This document shows positions 50,753 to 59,552 of a DNA stretch of 64,000 nt, in pieces. Numbering within the stretch: position 1 is the first letter of the stretch; each line of letters opens with the position of its first letter. The stretch covers positions 58,826 through 122,825 of the forward strand of contig CAZRJK010000002.1 in assembly GCA_964600615.1 (NCBI GenBank). Direction: 5' to 3'. Below the pieces are notes generated by a model. That model had not been told where the DNA came from. It made no database searches and saw only the letters and a list, made by a program, of their open reading frames with translations. This DNA is from RUG11198 sp964600615. GTDB taxonomy: Bacteria; Bacillota_I; Bacilli_A; RF39; UBA660. The translations under genes and the position numbers were made by a program.

Positions 50753-51370
50753 ATGAAAAGGTATATAGAGGGAATAAAATTTGGTATGGTGTTACAGCTA
50801 GCAATAGGTCCTATGTGTTTAATGACTTTTAATACTGCTCGTAATTATGGTTTAGTTAAGGGATTAATAATGGTATTGGTTATTGCTTCTGTTGATGTAT
50901 TATATATTACTTTATCTTGCGTAGGAATAAGTAAATTATTAGAGAATTCTAAGTATAAAGTTTTATTTAAAGTAATTAGTTCTGTTGTTTTAATGATATT
51001 TGGATGTAGTATTATTTTAAATTCTTTTGGTATTAGTGTTATGCCTGTTTTAAGTATTAATCCAAATTCTAAAGATATTTTTATTCAAGGATTTGTTTTA
51101 GCTCTTTCTAATCCAATAACGATAGTTTATTGGGGAAGTGTTTTGACTAATAAATTATTGGAAGATAAAATGAAAAAAATACAATTAATTATTTTTTGTA
51201 TGGGATTAGTTTCTGCTACTTTATTATTTCTTTCTTTTGTTGCAATTATAGGTAGTTTATTTGCTACATTTATTTCTGATGTATTCGCAAATATATTAAA
51301 TATTATTGTTGGTATTGTTATTGTTGGATTTGGTGTTAAATATTTGGTTAATGATAATAGTTGTAATTGA
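50753..51370 (+). CDS. LysE/RhtB-family transporter
   Basis: 205 residues, six hydrophobic helices. The family signature is visible at the start (GMVLQLAIGPMCLMTFNTARNYG, with the QxxxGP pattern) and in FVLALSNPITIVYWGSV. Members export amino acids or related small molecules; the substrate here is unknown. It starts 9 bases after the previous gene (TGAGGTAATTAAATG) and its TGA overlaps the Shine-Dalgarno of the ABC exporter gene. Confidence 0.87.
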   Translation: MKRYIEGIKFGMVLQLAIGPMCLMTFNTARNYGLVKGLIMVLVIASVDVLYITLSCVGISKLLENSKYKVLFKVISSVVLMIFGCSIILNSFGISVMPVLSINPNSKDIFIQGFVLALSNPITIVYWGSVLTNKLLEDKMKKIQLIIFCMGLVSATLLFLSFVAIIGSLFATFISDVFANILNIIVGIVIVGFGVKYLVNDNSCN

Positions 51371-51378
51371 GGTGTAGT

Positions 51379-53106
51379 ATGAAGAGTTTTTTTGGTTATT
51401 TAAAGTTTAATTGGCAGTATATAAAGAGTGATAGAAAGTACTTATTAATTATTTTCTTCGCAAATATAATAGGTATAGTTTTAAATGTTATTATGCCAAT
51501 ACTAAGTGCTAAAATAATTATTGAATTGACTACTAATAATTATAAGAGAATTATATTAGTTGCTATAATGATATTTTTGGTTGATTTTTTATCTAGTTTA
51601 GTTTATTTCTTTTCACGAACTTTTTCTACTAAGATATATAGAAATACTTTATCTAAATTAGAAGTTGATTTGGGACGTAATGTACTTAAATTAGAAAATA
51701 ATTGTCTTGATAATACTAGTAGTGGTGTGTTTATACAGAGACTTACTAGTGATACTACTAGGATGGCTGATGTATTTAATCATTTGTTAGAAATAATTTC
51801 TTCTGTGTTGAAAGATATTGGAGTATTTATTGCAATATTTGTTGTGAATAAAGTAGTTTTTGTTTATGTTATTATTACAGTGATTGTATTATATTATTTT
51901 GAAAAATTAAGAACTGATAGAAGAAATAGGGATGATAAAGAATTTAGAAAATATAAAGAGAAAGTATCTGGTTTTATTGGTGAATTAGTTAGAGGCGCTA
52001 GGGATATAAAGATGCTTAATAGTGAGAATGATTTTGTTTTAGAATTGGATAAGAGAATTAATACTGCTAATGATAAGATGAGATATATGCAGACTAATTC
52101 TATTAGATTTTCTACATTTAATTGGGTATTAAGTAATTTGTTTTCTTTGATTTTAATTGTTTTATTAGTTGTTTTGCTAGAAAAGAAATATATTATATCT
52201 AGTATTGCTTTGGTTTTATATAATTATGCTAAGAGTGTAGAACATTCTGTTTATACTATTGGTTATTTAATGGAGTATATTAAAGATTTTAATTTGTCTT
52301 GTGAAAGAGTTGTTGATATTTTAAATGATGATAAGTTTAAGAAAGAGAATTTTGGTAGTGTTCATTTAGATAAGGTAAATGGTAATTTTGAATTTAAGGA
52401 TGTATCTTTTAGTTATAATAATAAGAAGTTACTTAAGAATCTTAATTTTAAAATTAATTCTAATGAGACAGTTGCTTTTGTTGGTAAGAGTGGATCTGGT
52501 AAGACTACTATATTTAGTTTGTTATGTAAGATGTATAATATAAAACATGGATGTATAACTATTGATGGTGTAGATATTAGAGATTTAGATAAAGATTCTA
52601 TTAGGGGAAATATTACAATTATTAGTCAAAATCCTTATATATTTAATGTTAGTATAAAAGAAAATTTAAAATTAGTTAAGAGTGATATAACTGATAAAGA
52701 AATGATTGATGCTTGTAGGGTTGCTTGTTTAGATGATTTTATTAAGACTTTACCTAATAAGTATGATACTGTTATTGGTGAAGGAGGAATAAATTTATCT
52801 GGAGGTCAAAAGCAAAGACTTGCTATTGCTAGGGCTTTAGTTCAAAAGACTGAAATAATTCTTTTTGATGAAGCTACTAGTGCTTTAGATAATGAGACAC
52901 AGACTAAGATACAAGAAGCTATTGAAAATATGAAGGGGGAATATACAATATTGATTATAGCTCATAGATTATCTACTATTAAGAATGCTGATAGAATATT
53001 ATATTTAGAAGATGGGGAAATTAAGGCTGAAGGGAGTCATAAAAAATTACTTGAAACTTGTGAAGGATATAAAAAATTATATGAGAGTGAGAATATAGAG
53101 AAGTAG
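51379..53106 (+). CDS. ABC exporter, fused membrane and ATPase domains
   Basis: A 575-residue half-transporter of the ABCB/MsbA type that works as a dimer. Membrane domain: six helices within about 1-300. ATPase domain: Walker A GKSGSGKT near 367, Q-loop ISQNPYIFN, signature LSGGQKQR near 475, Walker B IILFDEATSALD near 494, switch His in IAHRLST. The substrate cannot be told from sequence. ATG 51379 is chosen for its GAGGTG site, 8 bases after the LysE-type stop. Confidence 0.94.
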   Translation: MKSFFGYLKFNWQYIKSDRKYLLIIFFANIIGIVLNVIMPILSAKIIIELTTNNYKRIILVAIMIFLVDFLSSLVYFFSRTFSTKIYRNTLSKLEVDLGRNVLKLENNCLDNTSSGVFIQRLTSDTTRMADVFNHLLEIISSVLKDIGVFIAIFVVNKVVFVYVIITVIVLYYFEKLRTDRRNRDDKEFRKYKEKVSGFIGELVRGARDIKMLNSENDFVLELDKRINTANDKMRYMQTNSIRFSTFNWVLSNLFSLILIVLLVVLLEKKYIISSIALVLYNYAKSVEHSVYTIGYLMEYIKDFNLSCERVVDILNDDKFKKENFGSVHLDKVNGNFEFKDVSFSYNNKKLLKNLNFKINSNETVAFVGKSGSGKTTIFSLLCKMYNIKHGCITIDGVDIRDLDKDSIRGNITIISQNPYIFNVSIKENLKLVKSDITDKEMIDACRVACLDDFIKTLPNKYDTVIGEGGINLSGGQKQRLAIARALVQKTEIILFDEATSALDNETQTKIQEAIENMKGEYTILIIAHRLSTIKNADRILYLEDGEIKAEGSHKKLLETCEGYKKLYESENIEK

Positions 53107-53143
53107 TTTATTTATGATTTAATATAAAATAATTATAAAAAAT

Positions 53144-53171
53144 ACTTTCTAGAAATAGAAAGTGTTTTTTT
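53144..53171 (+). terminator. Terminator of the exporter operon
   Basis: Perfect 8-bp stem ACTTTCTA/TAGAAAGT, GAAA tetraloop, then GTTTTTTT. Confidence 0.85.
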
Positions 53172-53198
53172 ATGGTATAATTAATTAAAGGTGATGGT

Positions 53199-53573
53199 AT
53201 GAAATTTAGGGAATTTTATATATGTAATAATGATGGAAAGAGTAATTGTGTTGTAAGATCTTTATGTAGAATATTAAATAGAGATTATGATACTGTTTAT
53301 AATGAATTATGTGATGTTGCTAAGGAATTAAATTGTAATTCTTTTAATGATGTAGAAGTTTTTGAAACTTATATGAAGAGAAATAATATTTTATCTATTA
53401 ATTATGGTAAGGATATAAGAATTAAAGATTTGGATTTAGAAAAGGGAGAGTATATAGTTTTTTGTTGGGATAAGAAAGACTTTTATCATATGGTTAGTAT
53501 TATTGATAATATTTTATATGATAAAGATGATATGAGTTTAGATTTATATGTAATTAATGTATATAAGAAGTAG
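53199..53573 (+). CDS. Small papain-like or C39-like fold protein, unknown
   Basis: 124 residues. NCVVRSLCRILNRDYDTVYNEL near the start, then VFETYMKRNN, GEYIVFCW, FYHMVSIIDNILYD near the end: a Cys-early, His-late, Asp-last order like papain-like peptidases found in phages and C39-type domains. Catalysis is not established. An extended -10 (TATGGTATAAT, 53171-53181) and AGGTGATG precede the ATG. Its stop overlaps the ribosome site of the HAD gene. Confidence 0.6.
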   Translation: MKFREFYICNNDGKSNCVVRSLCRILNRDYDTVYNELCDVAKELNCNSFNDVEVFETYMKRNNILSINYGKDIRIKDLDLEKGEYIVFCWDKKDFYHMVSIIDNILYDKDDMSLDLYVINVYKK

Positions 53574-53585
53574 GTGTATATCTTT

Positions 53586-54209
53586 ATGAGAAAAAAGTTA
53601 ATTTTATTTGATTGGGGTAATATAGTTGAAGCTCATACAACGGGTTATACCTGTCGTGCTGCTTGGTTAGATACGTTTAGAGCTTGTGGATATGTTGGTG
53701 ATAAAGATATATTTGATCGTTTAAGTAAGTATAGGGTTAGTTGTATAAGAGATTCTTTAGAGTTTATGAATGTTTATGAATTATTAAAGAAAGATTTTGG
53801 ATTTAATAAGAATTTTCAGGAATTTGTAGAAATATATTTGAATATATTTGATAAGATAGATTATTATGAAGATGTTTCTAATTATGAGAAATCTTTAAGG
53901 GATAAATGTTATATTGGTATTTTTTCTAATTTAACTATTTTTGATAAGAGTAGATTAGATAAACAAGTTAATTTATCTAATTATGATTATGTGTTTTTGT
54001 CATTTGAATATGGGTTAAGAAAGCCTGAAAGAGAGTTATATGAGATAGTTCAGAATAAAGTTCCATTTGAAGCTAAGGATATTTTGTTTATTGATGACAG
54101 AAGTGATAATATTGAAACTGCTAAAGAGATGGGATGGAATGCTTTTCAATCTACTGGTTTAGAATTAGATAAGATAAAAGAGAAGTGTGAAGAATTTTTG
54201 GGAAATTAA
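53586..54209 (+). CDS. HAD-superfamily hydrolase, YihX/IA-v3-like
   Basis: 207 residues. Motif I is ILFDWGNIVEAH: the nucleophile Asp is present, but the second Asp of DxD is Gly, as in the DxGN subgroup (YihX-like). Motif II IFSNLT, motif III Lys in YGLRKPERELYE and motif IV LFIDDRSDNIETAKEMGW are clear. It is likely a sugar-phosphate or similar phosphatase; substrate unknown. ATG 53586 is chosen over GTG 53574, which overlaps the TAGGTG site. Confidence 0.87.
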   Translation: MRKKLILFDWGNIVEAHTTGYTCRAAWLDTFRACGYVGDKDIFDRLSKYRVSCIRDSLEFMNVYELLKKDFGFNKNFQEFVEIYLNIFDKIDYYEDVSNYEKSLRDKCYIGIFSNLTIFDKSRLDKQVNLSNYDYVFLSFEYGLRKPERELYEIVQNKVPFEAKDILFIDDRSDNIETAKEMGWNAFQSTGLELDKIKEKCEEFLGN

Positions 54210-54322
54210 TTAATATTTTTTGTTTTTTTAGATGTTATTATGAGAAATACTATTGAAAATATTATTTATAGATGTAAAATATATATTGATTTTGTATAAT
54301 TATATAGAAATGAGGATGGAAT

Positions 54323-55204
54323 ATGAAACATATTTTTATTGTTAATAGATTTAGTTTAAGAGAAAGATTAAATACGTATACAGAAATATTAAAAGAAGTG
54401 GCTAAGGAATTAAAATTAGATTATAAAATTGAAATAAATGATGAAGAACATTCTACAGAGGATATACTTGATAGTTATAAGAATAAATCATGTATTATAT
54501 ATGCTGTTGGTGGAGATGGAATATTAAATAGGGTAATTAATGCTATATATGGAACTAAAAATAAAGTGGCTTGTATTCCTGCTGGTACTGGTAATGATTT
54601 TAATAGGTCTATTAATGAATTTTTTGATGAAGGAAATAATTTAGTTGATTTAGTTAAATGTAATGATAAATATTTTGTTAATGTTGCTTGTTTTGGTGTA
54701 GATGCTGATATTGCTAATGATAATAAAATAGTTCATAATAAATTTATTCCAAGAGATTTACAGTATAAAACTGGTATTGTTAAGCATATTCTTATGTTTA
54801 AACCTTATTCATTTGAAATGAAATGGGATAATAATACGATTAATAAAAAATTAGCTCTTGTTACTGTTTGTAATGGTGGTTATTATGGGGGAGGATTTCA
54901 TATAAATCCTGATGGTGTATATAATGATGGAAAGATTGATATATTTGTTTCTTATGCTACTAATAGAAGAGAATTAATTAAATATTTAATAAAATTATTA
55001 AAAGGTGAACATTTAGATTATGATAAAGTAGAACATATAGTTACTGATAATTTTACTATTATTAATAAAGATGAAATAGAAGGTAATTTAGATGGTGAAA
55101 GCTTAAGAGATAATAAATTTGAAATGAATGTTATACCTAAAGCAATTACTTTTTATAATAATAAGAAATTAATTAAAAAAATAAATGATAGCTTAGGGAA
55201 ATAA
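54323..55204 (+). CDS. Lipid (diacylglycerol) kinase, YegS/DgkB-like
   Basis: 293 residues of the DAGK_cat family. GGDGILNRVINAI near residue 63 is the ATP-binding loop, CIPAGTGNDFNRS follows, and GGGFHINPDGVYNDGKIDI plus EGNLDGES mark the C-terminal domain. It phosphorylates diacylglycerol or a related lipid to a phosphatidate-type product at the membrane. It lies 1 base before plsC, whose product is also phosphatidic acid, so the pair acts in phospholipid synthesis or recycling. Confidence 0.9.
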   Translation: MKHIFIVNRFSLRERLNTYTEILKEVAKELKLDYKIEINDEEHSTEDILDSYKNKSCIIYAVGGDGILNRVINAIYGTKNKVACIPAGTGNDFNRSINEFFDEGNNLVDLVKCNDKYFVNVACFGVDADIANDNKIVHNKFIPRDLQYKTGIVKHILMFKPYSFEMKWDNNTINKKLALVTVCNGGYYGGGFHINPDGVYNDGKIDIFVSYATNRRELIKYLIKLLKGEHLDYDKVEHIVTDNFTIINKDEIEGNLDGESLRDNKFEMNVIPKAITFYNNKKLIKKINDSLGK

Positions 55205-55205
55205 G

Positions 55206-55763
55206 ATGATTAAATATAAGATATTACATAGAATTGTAAGGTTTTTAAATAAGATATATGTTAGACCTACATATGAGGGATTAGAGAATATTCCTAAGTC
55301 TGGTGGTTATATACTTGCTGGTAATCATAGACATTTATTAGATCCTGGACCTATAATGAGTATAACTAATAATAATATTCATTTTCTTGCTAAGGCATCT
55401 TTATTTAAGTTTCCTAAGTCATTAATATTTGGTAATATGGGATTAATTCCTGTTAATAGGAATGGGAAAGATAGAGAAGCGTATGATAAGGCACTTGAGT
55501 ATTTAAATAAAGGTGAAATAATAGCCATATATCCAGAAGGAACTAGGGAAAGAGGTAGAGGATTATTACCTTTTAAGAAGGGTGCTGTTAGAATGAGCTA
55601 TGAGACAAAGGCACCTATTATTCCATTTGCAACTGTAGGTAAGTATAGACCTTTTAGGAAGGGATTAATTGTTAGATTTGATAAACCATATATGGCTAAG
55701 AAAGATATAGATAAATCTAATGATGAATTAAGAGAAAGAGTAAGAAGATTACTAGAAAAGTAG
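55206..55763 (+). CDS. plsC: 1-acyl-sn-glycerol-3-phosphate acyltransferase
   Basis: 185 residues. The acyltransferase motifs are intact: HX4D in GNHRHLLDPGP (about residue 40), FPKSLIFGNMGLIPVNR, and YPEGTRERG (about 111), then PIIPFATVG. It acylates lysophosphatidate to phosphatidate. It starts one base after the lipid kinase stop (TAAGATG). Confidence 0.94.
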   Translation: MIKYKILHRIVRFLNKIYVRPTYEGLENIPKSGGYILAGNHRHLLDPGPIMSITNNNIHFLAKASLFKFPKSLIFGNMGLIPVNRNGKDREAYDKALEYLNKGEIIAIYPEGTRERGRGLLPFKKGAVRMSYETKAPIIPFATVGKYRPFRKGLIVRFDKPYMAKKDIDKSNDELRERVRRLLEK

Positions 55764-55816
55764 GTCTTCTTTTTTTAGATAAAAAGATATGATATAATTA
55801 TTTTGAGGGTGAAATA

Positions 55817-56251
55817 GTGAATTATAAATTAGTTAAATCATCTAATGATGATATAGAGAAGTTAATTGATTATAAGAAAAGAAATATTTATGAATATGCT
55901 AAAGATTTATCTGATGATGAAATAAAGAAAATAAATAATTATGTAGAAGAAGATATTCCAAAAATATTAAATAAGTATTCTAGTATTATTATTGATAATA
56001 ATGTAGTTGGATGTTTATTATTAATTAAAGAAGATGATGGTATATTATTAGATGAAATATATCTGGAAGAAGAATATAGAAATAAGGGTATTGGTACTGA
56101 TATAATGAAGAAGGTATTAAATGATAATGAGATAGTATATCTTTGGGTTTATAAAGATAATATTAGAGCTATATCATTATATAAGAGATTAGGATTTATA
56201 GTTATAGATGATAAGGGGCCTAGATACTATATGATGTATTCTAATAATTAA
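55817..56251 (+). CDS. GNAT family N-acetyltransferase
   Basis: 144 residues; the acetyl-CoA site is ILLDEIYLEEEYRNKGIGTDIMKKVL (R-N-K-G-I-G) followed by VYLWVYKDNIRAISLYKRLGF. The start is GTG 55817, placed by GAGGGTGA; a TATAAT at 55794-55799 is its likely -10. Acceptor unknown. Confidence 0.88.
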   Translation: MNYKLVKSSNDDIEKLIDYKKRNIYEYAKDLSDDEIKKINNYVEEDIPKILNKYSSIIIDNNVVGCLLLIKEDDGILLDEIYLEEEYRNKGIGTDIMKKVLNDNEIVYLWVYKDNIRAISLYKRLGFIVIDDKGPRYYMMYSNN

Positions 56252-56309
56252 GTTAAAAAACTATTTAAAAAATATAATATTTATAATATAATATTTATAG
56301 GAGGTATAT

Positions 56310-56570
56310 ATGAGTTTATATGGTATTTTAATAGCATTAATAGTTGGTGCTATAGCTGGTTGGTTAGCGGGAATTATTATGAATTCTAAAGGAAGCTTAC
56401 TTAGAAATATCATACTAGGTATTATTGGTGGATTTGTTGGTAGCTTCTTATTTGGTCTTCTAAATATAAATTTCAGTTTAAGTGTAGGACCAATTAATAT
56501 TGGAACAATTATTGTTTCTGCTATTGGGGCTTGTATAGTATTATTTATAGCAAATAAATTAGTTAAATAA
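56310..56570 (+). CDS. GlsB/YeaQ/YmgE family (transglycosylase-associated) membrane protein
   Basis: 86 residues with three membrane helices rich in Gly: ILIALIVGAIAGWLAGIIM, NIILGIIGGFVGSFLFGLL, IIVSAIGACIVLFIANKL. This is the usual size and pattern of the family, a stress-associated small membrane protein of unclear function. AGGAGG precedes the ATG; its own terminator follows. Confidence 0.9.
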   Translation: MSLYGILIALIVGAIAGWLAGIIMNSKGSLLRNIILGIIGGFVGSFLFGLLNINFSLSVGPINIGTIIVSAIGACIVLFIANKLVK

Positions 56571-56593
56571 GAACTTATTCAAGTTCTTTTTTA
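56569..56593 (+). terminator. Terminator after the GlsB-like gene
   Basis: AAGAACTT/AAGTTCTT stem, ATTC loop, T run. Confidence 0.8.
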
Positions 56594-56627
56594 ATTATAT
56601 GATATAATAATTATGGGAGAGATATAT

Positions 56628-57026
56628 ATGGTTGAAAATTATTATTATGGAAAGATTGTTTATTGTACTAAATCAGGTAGTGATATTATTCTTGGTGAGA
56701 ATGGGGAGAAGTATGTGGCGTTCTCTATGCCAAGATTAAATGTTATTGGATATTCTATTTGTAAGATGGATGGTAATGAATATATTGATGTAAGAAATAA
56801 TAGGAGATATACTAAATTAAAACATTATGAGGATGCGAAAAAGAATAATTTTTATATTATGAATATTAAATCTGTTAAAAAATTAATGGAAGAATTATCT
56901 TTAAAAGAGAAATTACAAATATTAAAAACTATTATTTTAATTGAAAATACTGCTAGATTAGGGAAGATAACTACAAATGAAAAAGAAAAAACTTATAGTT
57001 TATTAACTAGAAAAGTTAGAGAATAA
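56628..57026 (+). CDS. Cytoplasmic protein of unknown function
   Basis: 132 residues: a beta-rich first half (YYYGKIVYCTKSGSDIILGENGEKYVAFSM) and a helical Lys-rich second half (VKKLMEELSLKEKLQILKTIILI). No family recognised. ATG 56628 is favoured by GGGAGAG 7 bases upstream over the ATG at 56613. TATAAT occurs at about 56602. Confidence 0.6.
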   Translation: MVENYYYGKIVYCTKSGSDIILGENGEKYVAFSMPRLNVIGYSICKMDGNEYIDVRNNRRYTKLKHYEDAKKNNFYIMNIKSVKKLMEELSLKEKLQILKTIILIENTARLGKITTNEKEKTYSLLTRKVRE

Positions 57027-57030
57027 TTAT

Positions 57031-57084
57031 ATGGGGGATAGTATTATTAAGTTGTTTGATAAAGATATGGATAAAATAAAATAA
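57031..57084 (+). pseudogene. Mini-ORF resembling the start of the NADAR gene
   Basis: ATG GGG GAT ... TAA encodes 17 residues, MGDSIIKLFDKDMDKIK. Its IKLFDKDMDKIK closely matches the first residues of the NADAR protein encoded at 59553 (IKLFDNDMNEINIK). It sits immediately before a methyltransferase gene. It may be a truncated duplicate left by recombination, or a short leader ORF. Confidence 0.4.
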
Positions 57085-57096
57085 GAGGTGAATTAT

Positions 57097-57786
57097 ATGG
57101 ATGTTAATTTTGAATATATAGATCCTTTTGATGAAAAATATGATTATTTAATGCGTGTTGAACATCTTGGAAGATATTTTTTTGCAAGAGATATTTTAAA
57201 AAAATCTAAATTGGTTTTAGATGTTGCTTGTGCTAATGGATATGGGTCATATATTTTAGCTAAAGGTATAGATAAGGTATATGGAATGGATTATAATTAT
57301 TCGTATTTAGAAATTGCAAAAGAAAAATATAGTGCTGATAATATAATTTATAAACAAATGGATTTTAATAGTGAAAAAATATCTGGTAAATATGATGGTA
57401 TTGTTTGTTTGGAAACTTTAGAGCACTTAAAGGATCCTGAGAGATTTTTACAAAATCTATATGATGTATTAGATGTTAATGGGATTCTTGTTTTATCAAT
57501 TCCTAATTCTATCTATGAGGAGTTTGATAATGGTAAAAATAAGGATTCTTATCATCTACATGTTTTTACTTATGATTATATTGTCGATTTAATAAAAAAA
57601 ATTGGTTTTTCTATTGAAGATATATATGGACAATCATATATTAATAAAATTGTTAATAAAGAAATATTAAAATATGAATTAACTAATATTGAAAATGATG
57701 CAATGACAATTGGATATCCAAATAAAGATGATTTAAATAAAACATATTCATATATTTTTATACTAAAGAAAGAAATAATAAAATAA
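57097..57786 (+). CDS. Class I SAM-dependent methyltransferase
   Basis: 229 residues. SAM-binding motif I is VLDVACANGYGSYILAKG (about 41), then VYGMDYNYSYLEIAKEKY and the post-motif YDGIVCLETLEHLKDPERFL...LVLSIPN, typical of UbiE/small-molecule methyltransferases. Substrate unknown. ATG 57097 is chosen over GTG 57088, which overlaps the AGAGGTGA site. Confidence 0.88.
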   Translation: MDVNFEYIDPFDEKYDYLMRVEHLGRYFFARDILKKSKLVLDVACANGYGSYILAKGIDKVYGMDYNYSYLEIAKEKYSADNIIYKQMDFNSEKISGKYDGIVCLETLEHLKDPERFLQNLYDVLDVNGILVLSIPNSIYEEFDNGKNKDSYHLHVFTYDYIVDLIKKIGFSIEDIYGQSYINKIVNKEILKYELTNIENDAMTIGYPNKDDLNKTYSYIFILKKEIIK

Positions 57787-57820
57787 TAAGTAATGTTAAT
57801 TTTCTAAGTAGGTGATATTT

Positions 57821-58600
57821 GTGAAGAATAAAGAATTATTAAATATTTGCTATAAATTTTTTAATAGATTTATAACTTCAGATATATTAATAGAACACCT
57901 TTCTAATATTGATAAAACAAATTTATCAAAAGGTGATATAGAAGGGACAAATAAATTAATAAATGATATTAAAAAAATAATAAATAATACTCCAAATAAA
58001 GAAGATGAATATATTTTAAAAGAGAAAGAAAATATAAGTAATTTAATTAAAAGACTTGGACAAATACCAAAAGATGATAATAATAGTGATTTTATTAATG
58101 GTAGATTAGATAGTTTAAAAAAAGATTATACAAGAGAAAGGGATTCATATGAAAGATGGTTTGCTATAGCTGATTGTATTAATAATAATGATTATTTTAC
58201 TAAAACATTTGAGAGTTTATCTGATTATGAATTACTAGAGTTTATTGCTCAAAATATTCATGCACCATTTCCGCCTAGTTTAAATCAAGAAGAATTTGAT
58301 AAATTAGTTAAAGTTGGTATAGAAAAAGATGAAAGAGAATGGTTATGGAGATTAGCATTTAATTACGGGGGAAGAGAAATAAAATTTGATGAGATTATTG
58401 GTTATTTTATAGATAAAAAAGATGGATATTATCTTGCTGAATTAATAAGTGCAATTGGGGAGTACTTAGATATTGATAATATTATTGATAAGATTAATGA
58501 TATTGTATTAATAGATGATTTAATGGAAAGGGAAGAAGTTATCAGGTCTCATGTTTCAGAAGAACAATTTAATAAATTAATGGGAAAAATTGATAAATAG
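57821..58600 (+). CDS. Helical cytoplasmic protein, unknown
   Basis: 259 residues, GTG start at 57821 placed by TAGGTGAT. Predicted mostly helical and highly charged; a late part (WLWRLAFNYGGREIKFDEIIGYFIDKKDGYYLAELISAI) looks like a HEAT-like or helical repeat segment. No known motif. It lies between the methyltransferase and a Nudix gene in what looks like one operon. Confidence 0.65.
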   Translation: MKNKELLNICYKFFNRFITSDILIEHLSNIDKTNLSKGDIEGTNKLINDIKKIINNTPNKEDEYILKEKENISNLIKRLGQIPKDDNNSDFINGRLDSLKKDYTRERDSYERWFAIADCINNNDYFTKTFESLSDYELLEFIAQNIHAPFPPSLNQEEFDKLVKVGIEKDEREWLWRLAFNYGGREIKFDEIIGYFIDKKDGYYLAELISAIGEYLDIDNIIDKINDIVLIDDLMEREEVIRSHVSEEQFNKLMGKIDK

Positions 58601-58635
58601 TAAATGAGTTGTTCTTTTTATAGGAGGTAAATGTT

Positions 58636-59232
58636 ATGAAAAATGATATTGAGAGAATTGTTAGTGAATATTTAACTTATTATCCTGAAGAAAGGGTTAA
58701 TATGTCAAAATTAATTGAATTAATAATTCATAATAAAGAAAATATTTCTAATCTATTTAATAGAAAAAATTTTGAAGGACATATTACAGCTAGTGGCTTT
58801 ATATATTGTTTAAGTGAAGATAAATTATTACTTTTAGAACATAAATCATTAAATAAATTTCTTCAACCAGGTGGTCATGTTGAAAAAGAAGATTCTGAGA
58901 TGATTTCTGCTGCTAAGAGAGAAGTTTTAGAAGAAACTGGAATATCAAATATGGAATGTGTAAGTATATCTGGTGATATTAATGTTCCATTTGACATAAA
59001 TTCTCATTACATTCCAGCAAATGAAAAAAAACATGAAGATGGACATTATCATCATGATTTTAGATATTTATTTATAATAAATAGGTTAGAGGATATTACA
59101 ATCGATTACAATGAATCTAATGATTATAAATGGGTAAGTGTTAGTAGTTTATTAGATGATGGAAATTTTGGATTATCAATTAAAAAAATTGTTAGTTTAA
59201 TTAGAAATAAGAAAAAGATAATGAATAAATAA
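58636..59232 (+). CDS. Nudix hydrolase
   Basis: 198 residues. A helical N-terminal extension (about 1-45) precedes the Nudix fold; the box is GGHVEKEDSEMISAAKREVLEETGI, with the catalytic REVLEE intact and slightly longer spacing than the consensus. A loop rich in His and Glu (KKHEDGHYHHDFRYLF) follows, a feature of one Nudix subgroup with unknown substrate. AGGAGG precedes the ATG. Confidence 0.87.
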   Translation: MKNDIERIVSEYLTYYPEERVNMSKLIELIIHNKENISNLFNRKNFEGHITASGFIYCLSEDKLLLLEHKSLNKFLQPGGHVEKEDSEMISAAKREVLEETGISNMECVSISGDINVPFDINSHYIPANEKKHEDGHYHHDFRYLFIINRLEDITIDYNESNDYKWVSVSSLLDDGNFGLSIKKIVSLIRNKKKIMNK

Positions 59233-59264
59233 AAATGAATTCTATTTGTGAATTCTTTTTTTTT
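59232..59264 (+). terminator. Terminator after the Nudix gene
   Basis: GAATTC/GAATTC stem with flanking A-T pairs, 7-base loop, nine T. Confidence 0.65.
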
Positions 59265-59336
59265 ATATAATACTATTTTTTATGATATAATTAAGTAAAT
59301 TAAGAGAGTTAATACAAATATTTGATACTTTGTATT

Positions 59337-59489
59337 GACTTAAATTATTCTGAATATTTGGCAACAAAAGATGAGTCCGTAAATTATGATGAAAGCAAGA
59401 CTCTATTTGACCTTCTTAGAATTGCATTATATAAACAGTATAAAAAAGAGGAAGCTGAATTGAGCTTAGGAGTTAAACATAATAGATAG
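59337..59489 (+). pseudogene. Coding remnant without a start codon
   Basis: The interval 59265-59552 has no intact gene. Within it, frame 59337-59489 reads DLNYSEYLATKDESVN...LLRIALYKQYKKEEAELSLGVKHNR, then TAG: protein-like, with codons (AGC, CTT, GCA) unlike the surrounding AT-rich noncoding DNA, but there is no ATG or ribosome site. It is probably the 3' end of a lost gene. A degenerate copy of the repeated promoter core lies at 59319-59345. Confidence 0.4.
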
Positions 59490-59505
59490 AAATAAAACCA
59501 TATAA

Positions 59506-59552
59506 ATACTTGGTATTGACGGTTAAACTTTTATAAAAAGAAGGTGATATGT
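59506..59552 (+). repeat. Partial copy of the repeated intergenic element, upstream of NADAR
   Basis: ATACTTGGTATTGACGGTTAA (59506-59526) is identical to the core at 60977-60997 and 63915-63935, followed by the same TATAAA and AGGTGAT spacing before an ATG. The left half of the element is missing here. Confidence 0.75.
59510..59537 (+). promoter_or_regulatory. Repeated-unit promoter of the NADAR gene
   Basis: TTGGTA (59510-59515), 16 nt, TATAAA (59532-59537); same boxes and spacing as at 60981 and 63919. Confidence 0.55.

Noticed and set aside
54240..54299. Short frame MRNTIENIIYRCKIYIDFV before the lipid kinase
   Set aside because: No clear Shine-Dalgarno and it runs into the probable -10 (TATAAT-like) of the next gene; chance frame in AT-rich DNA.
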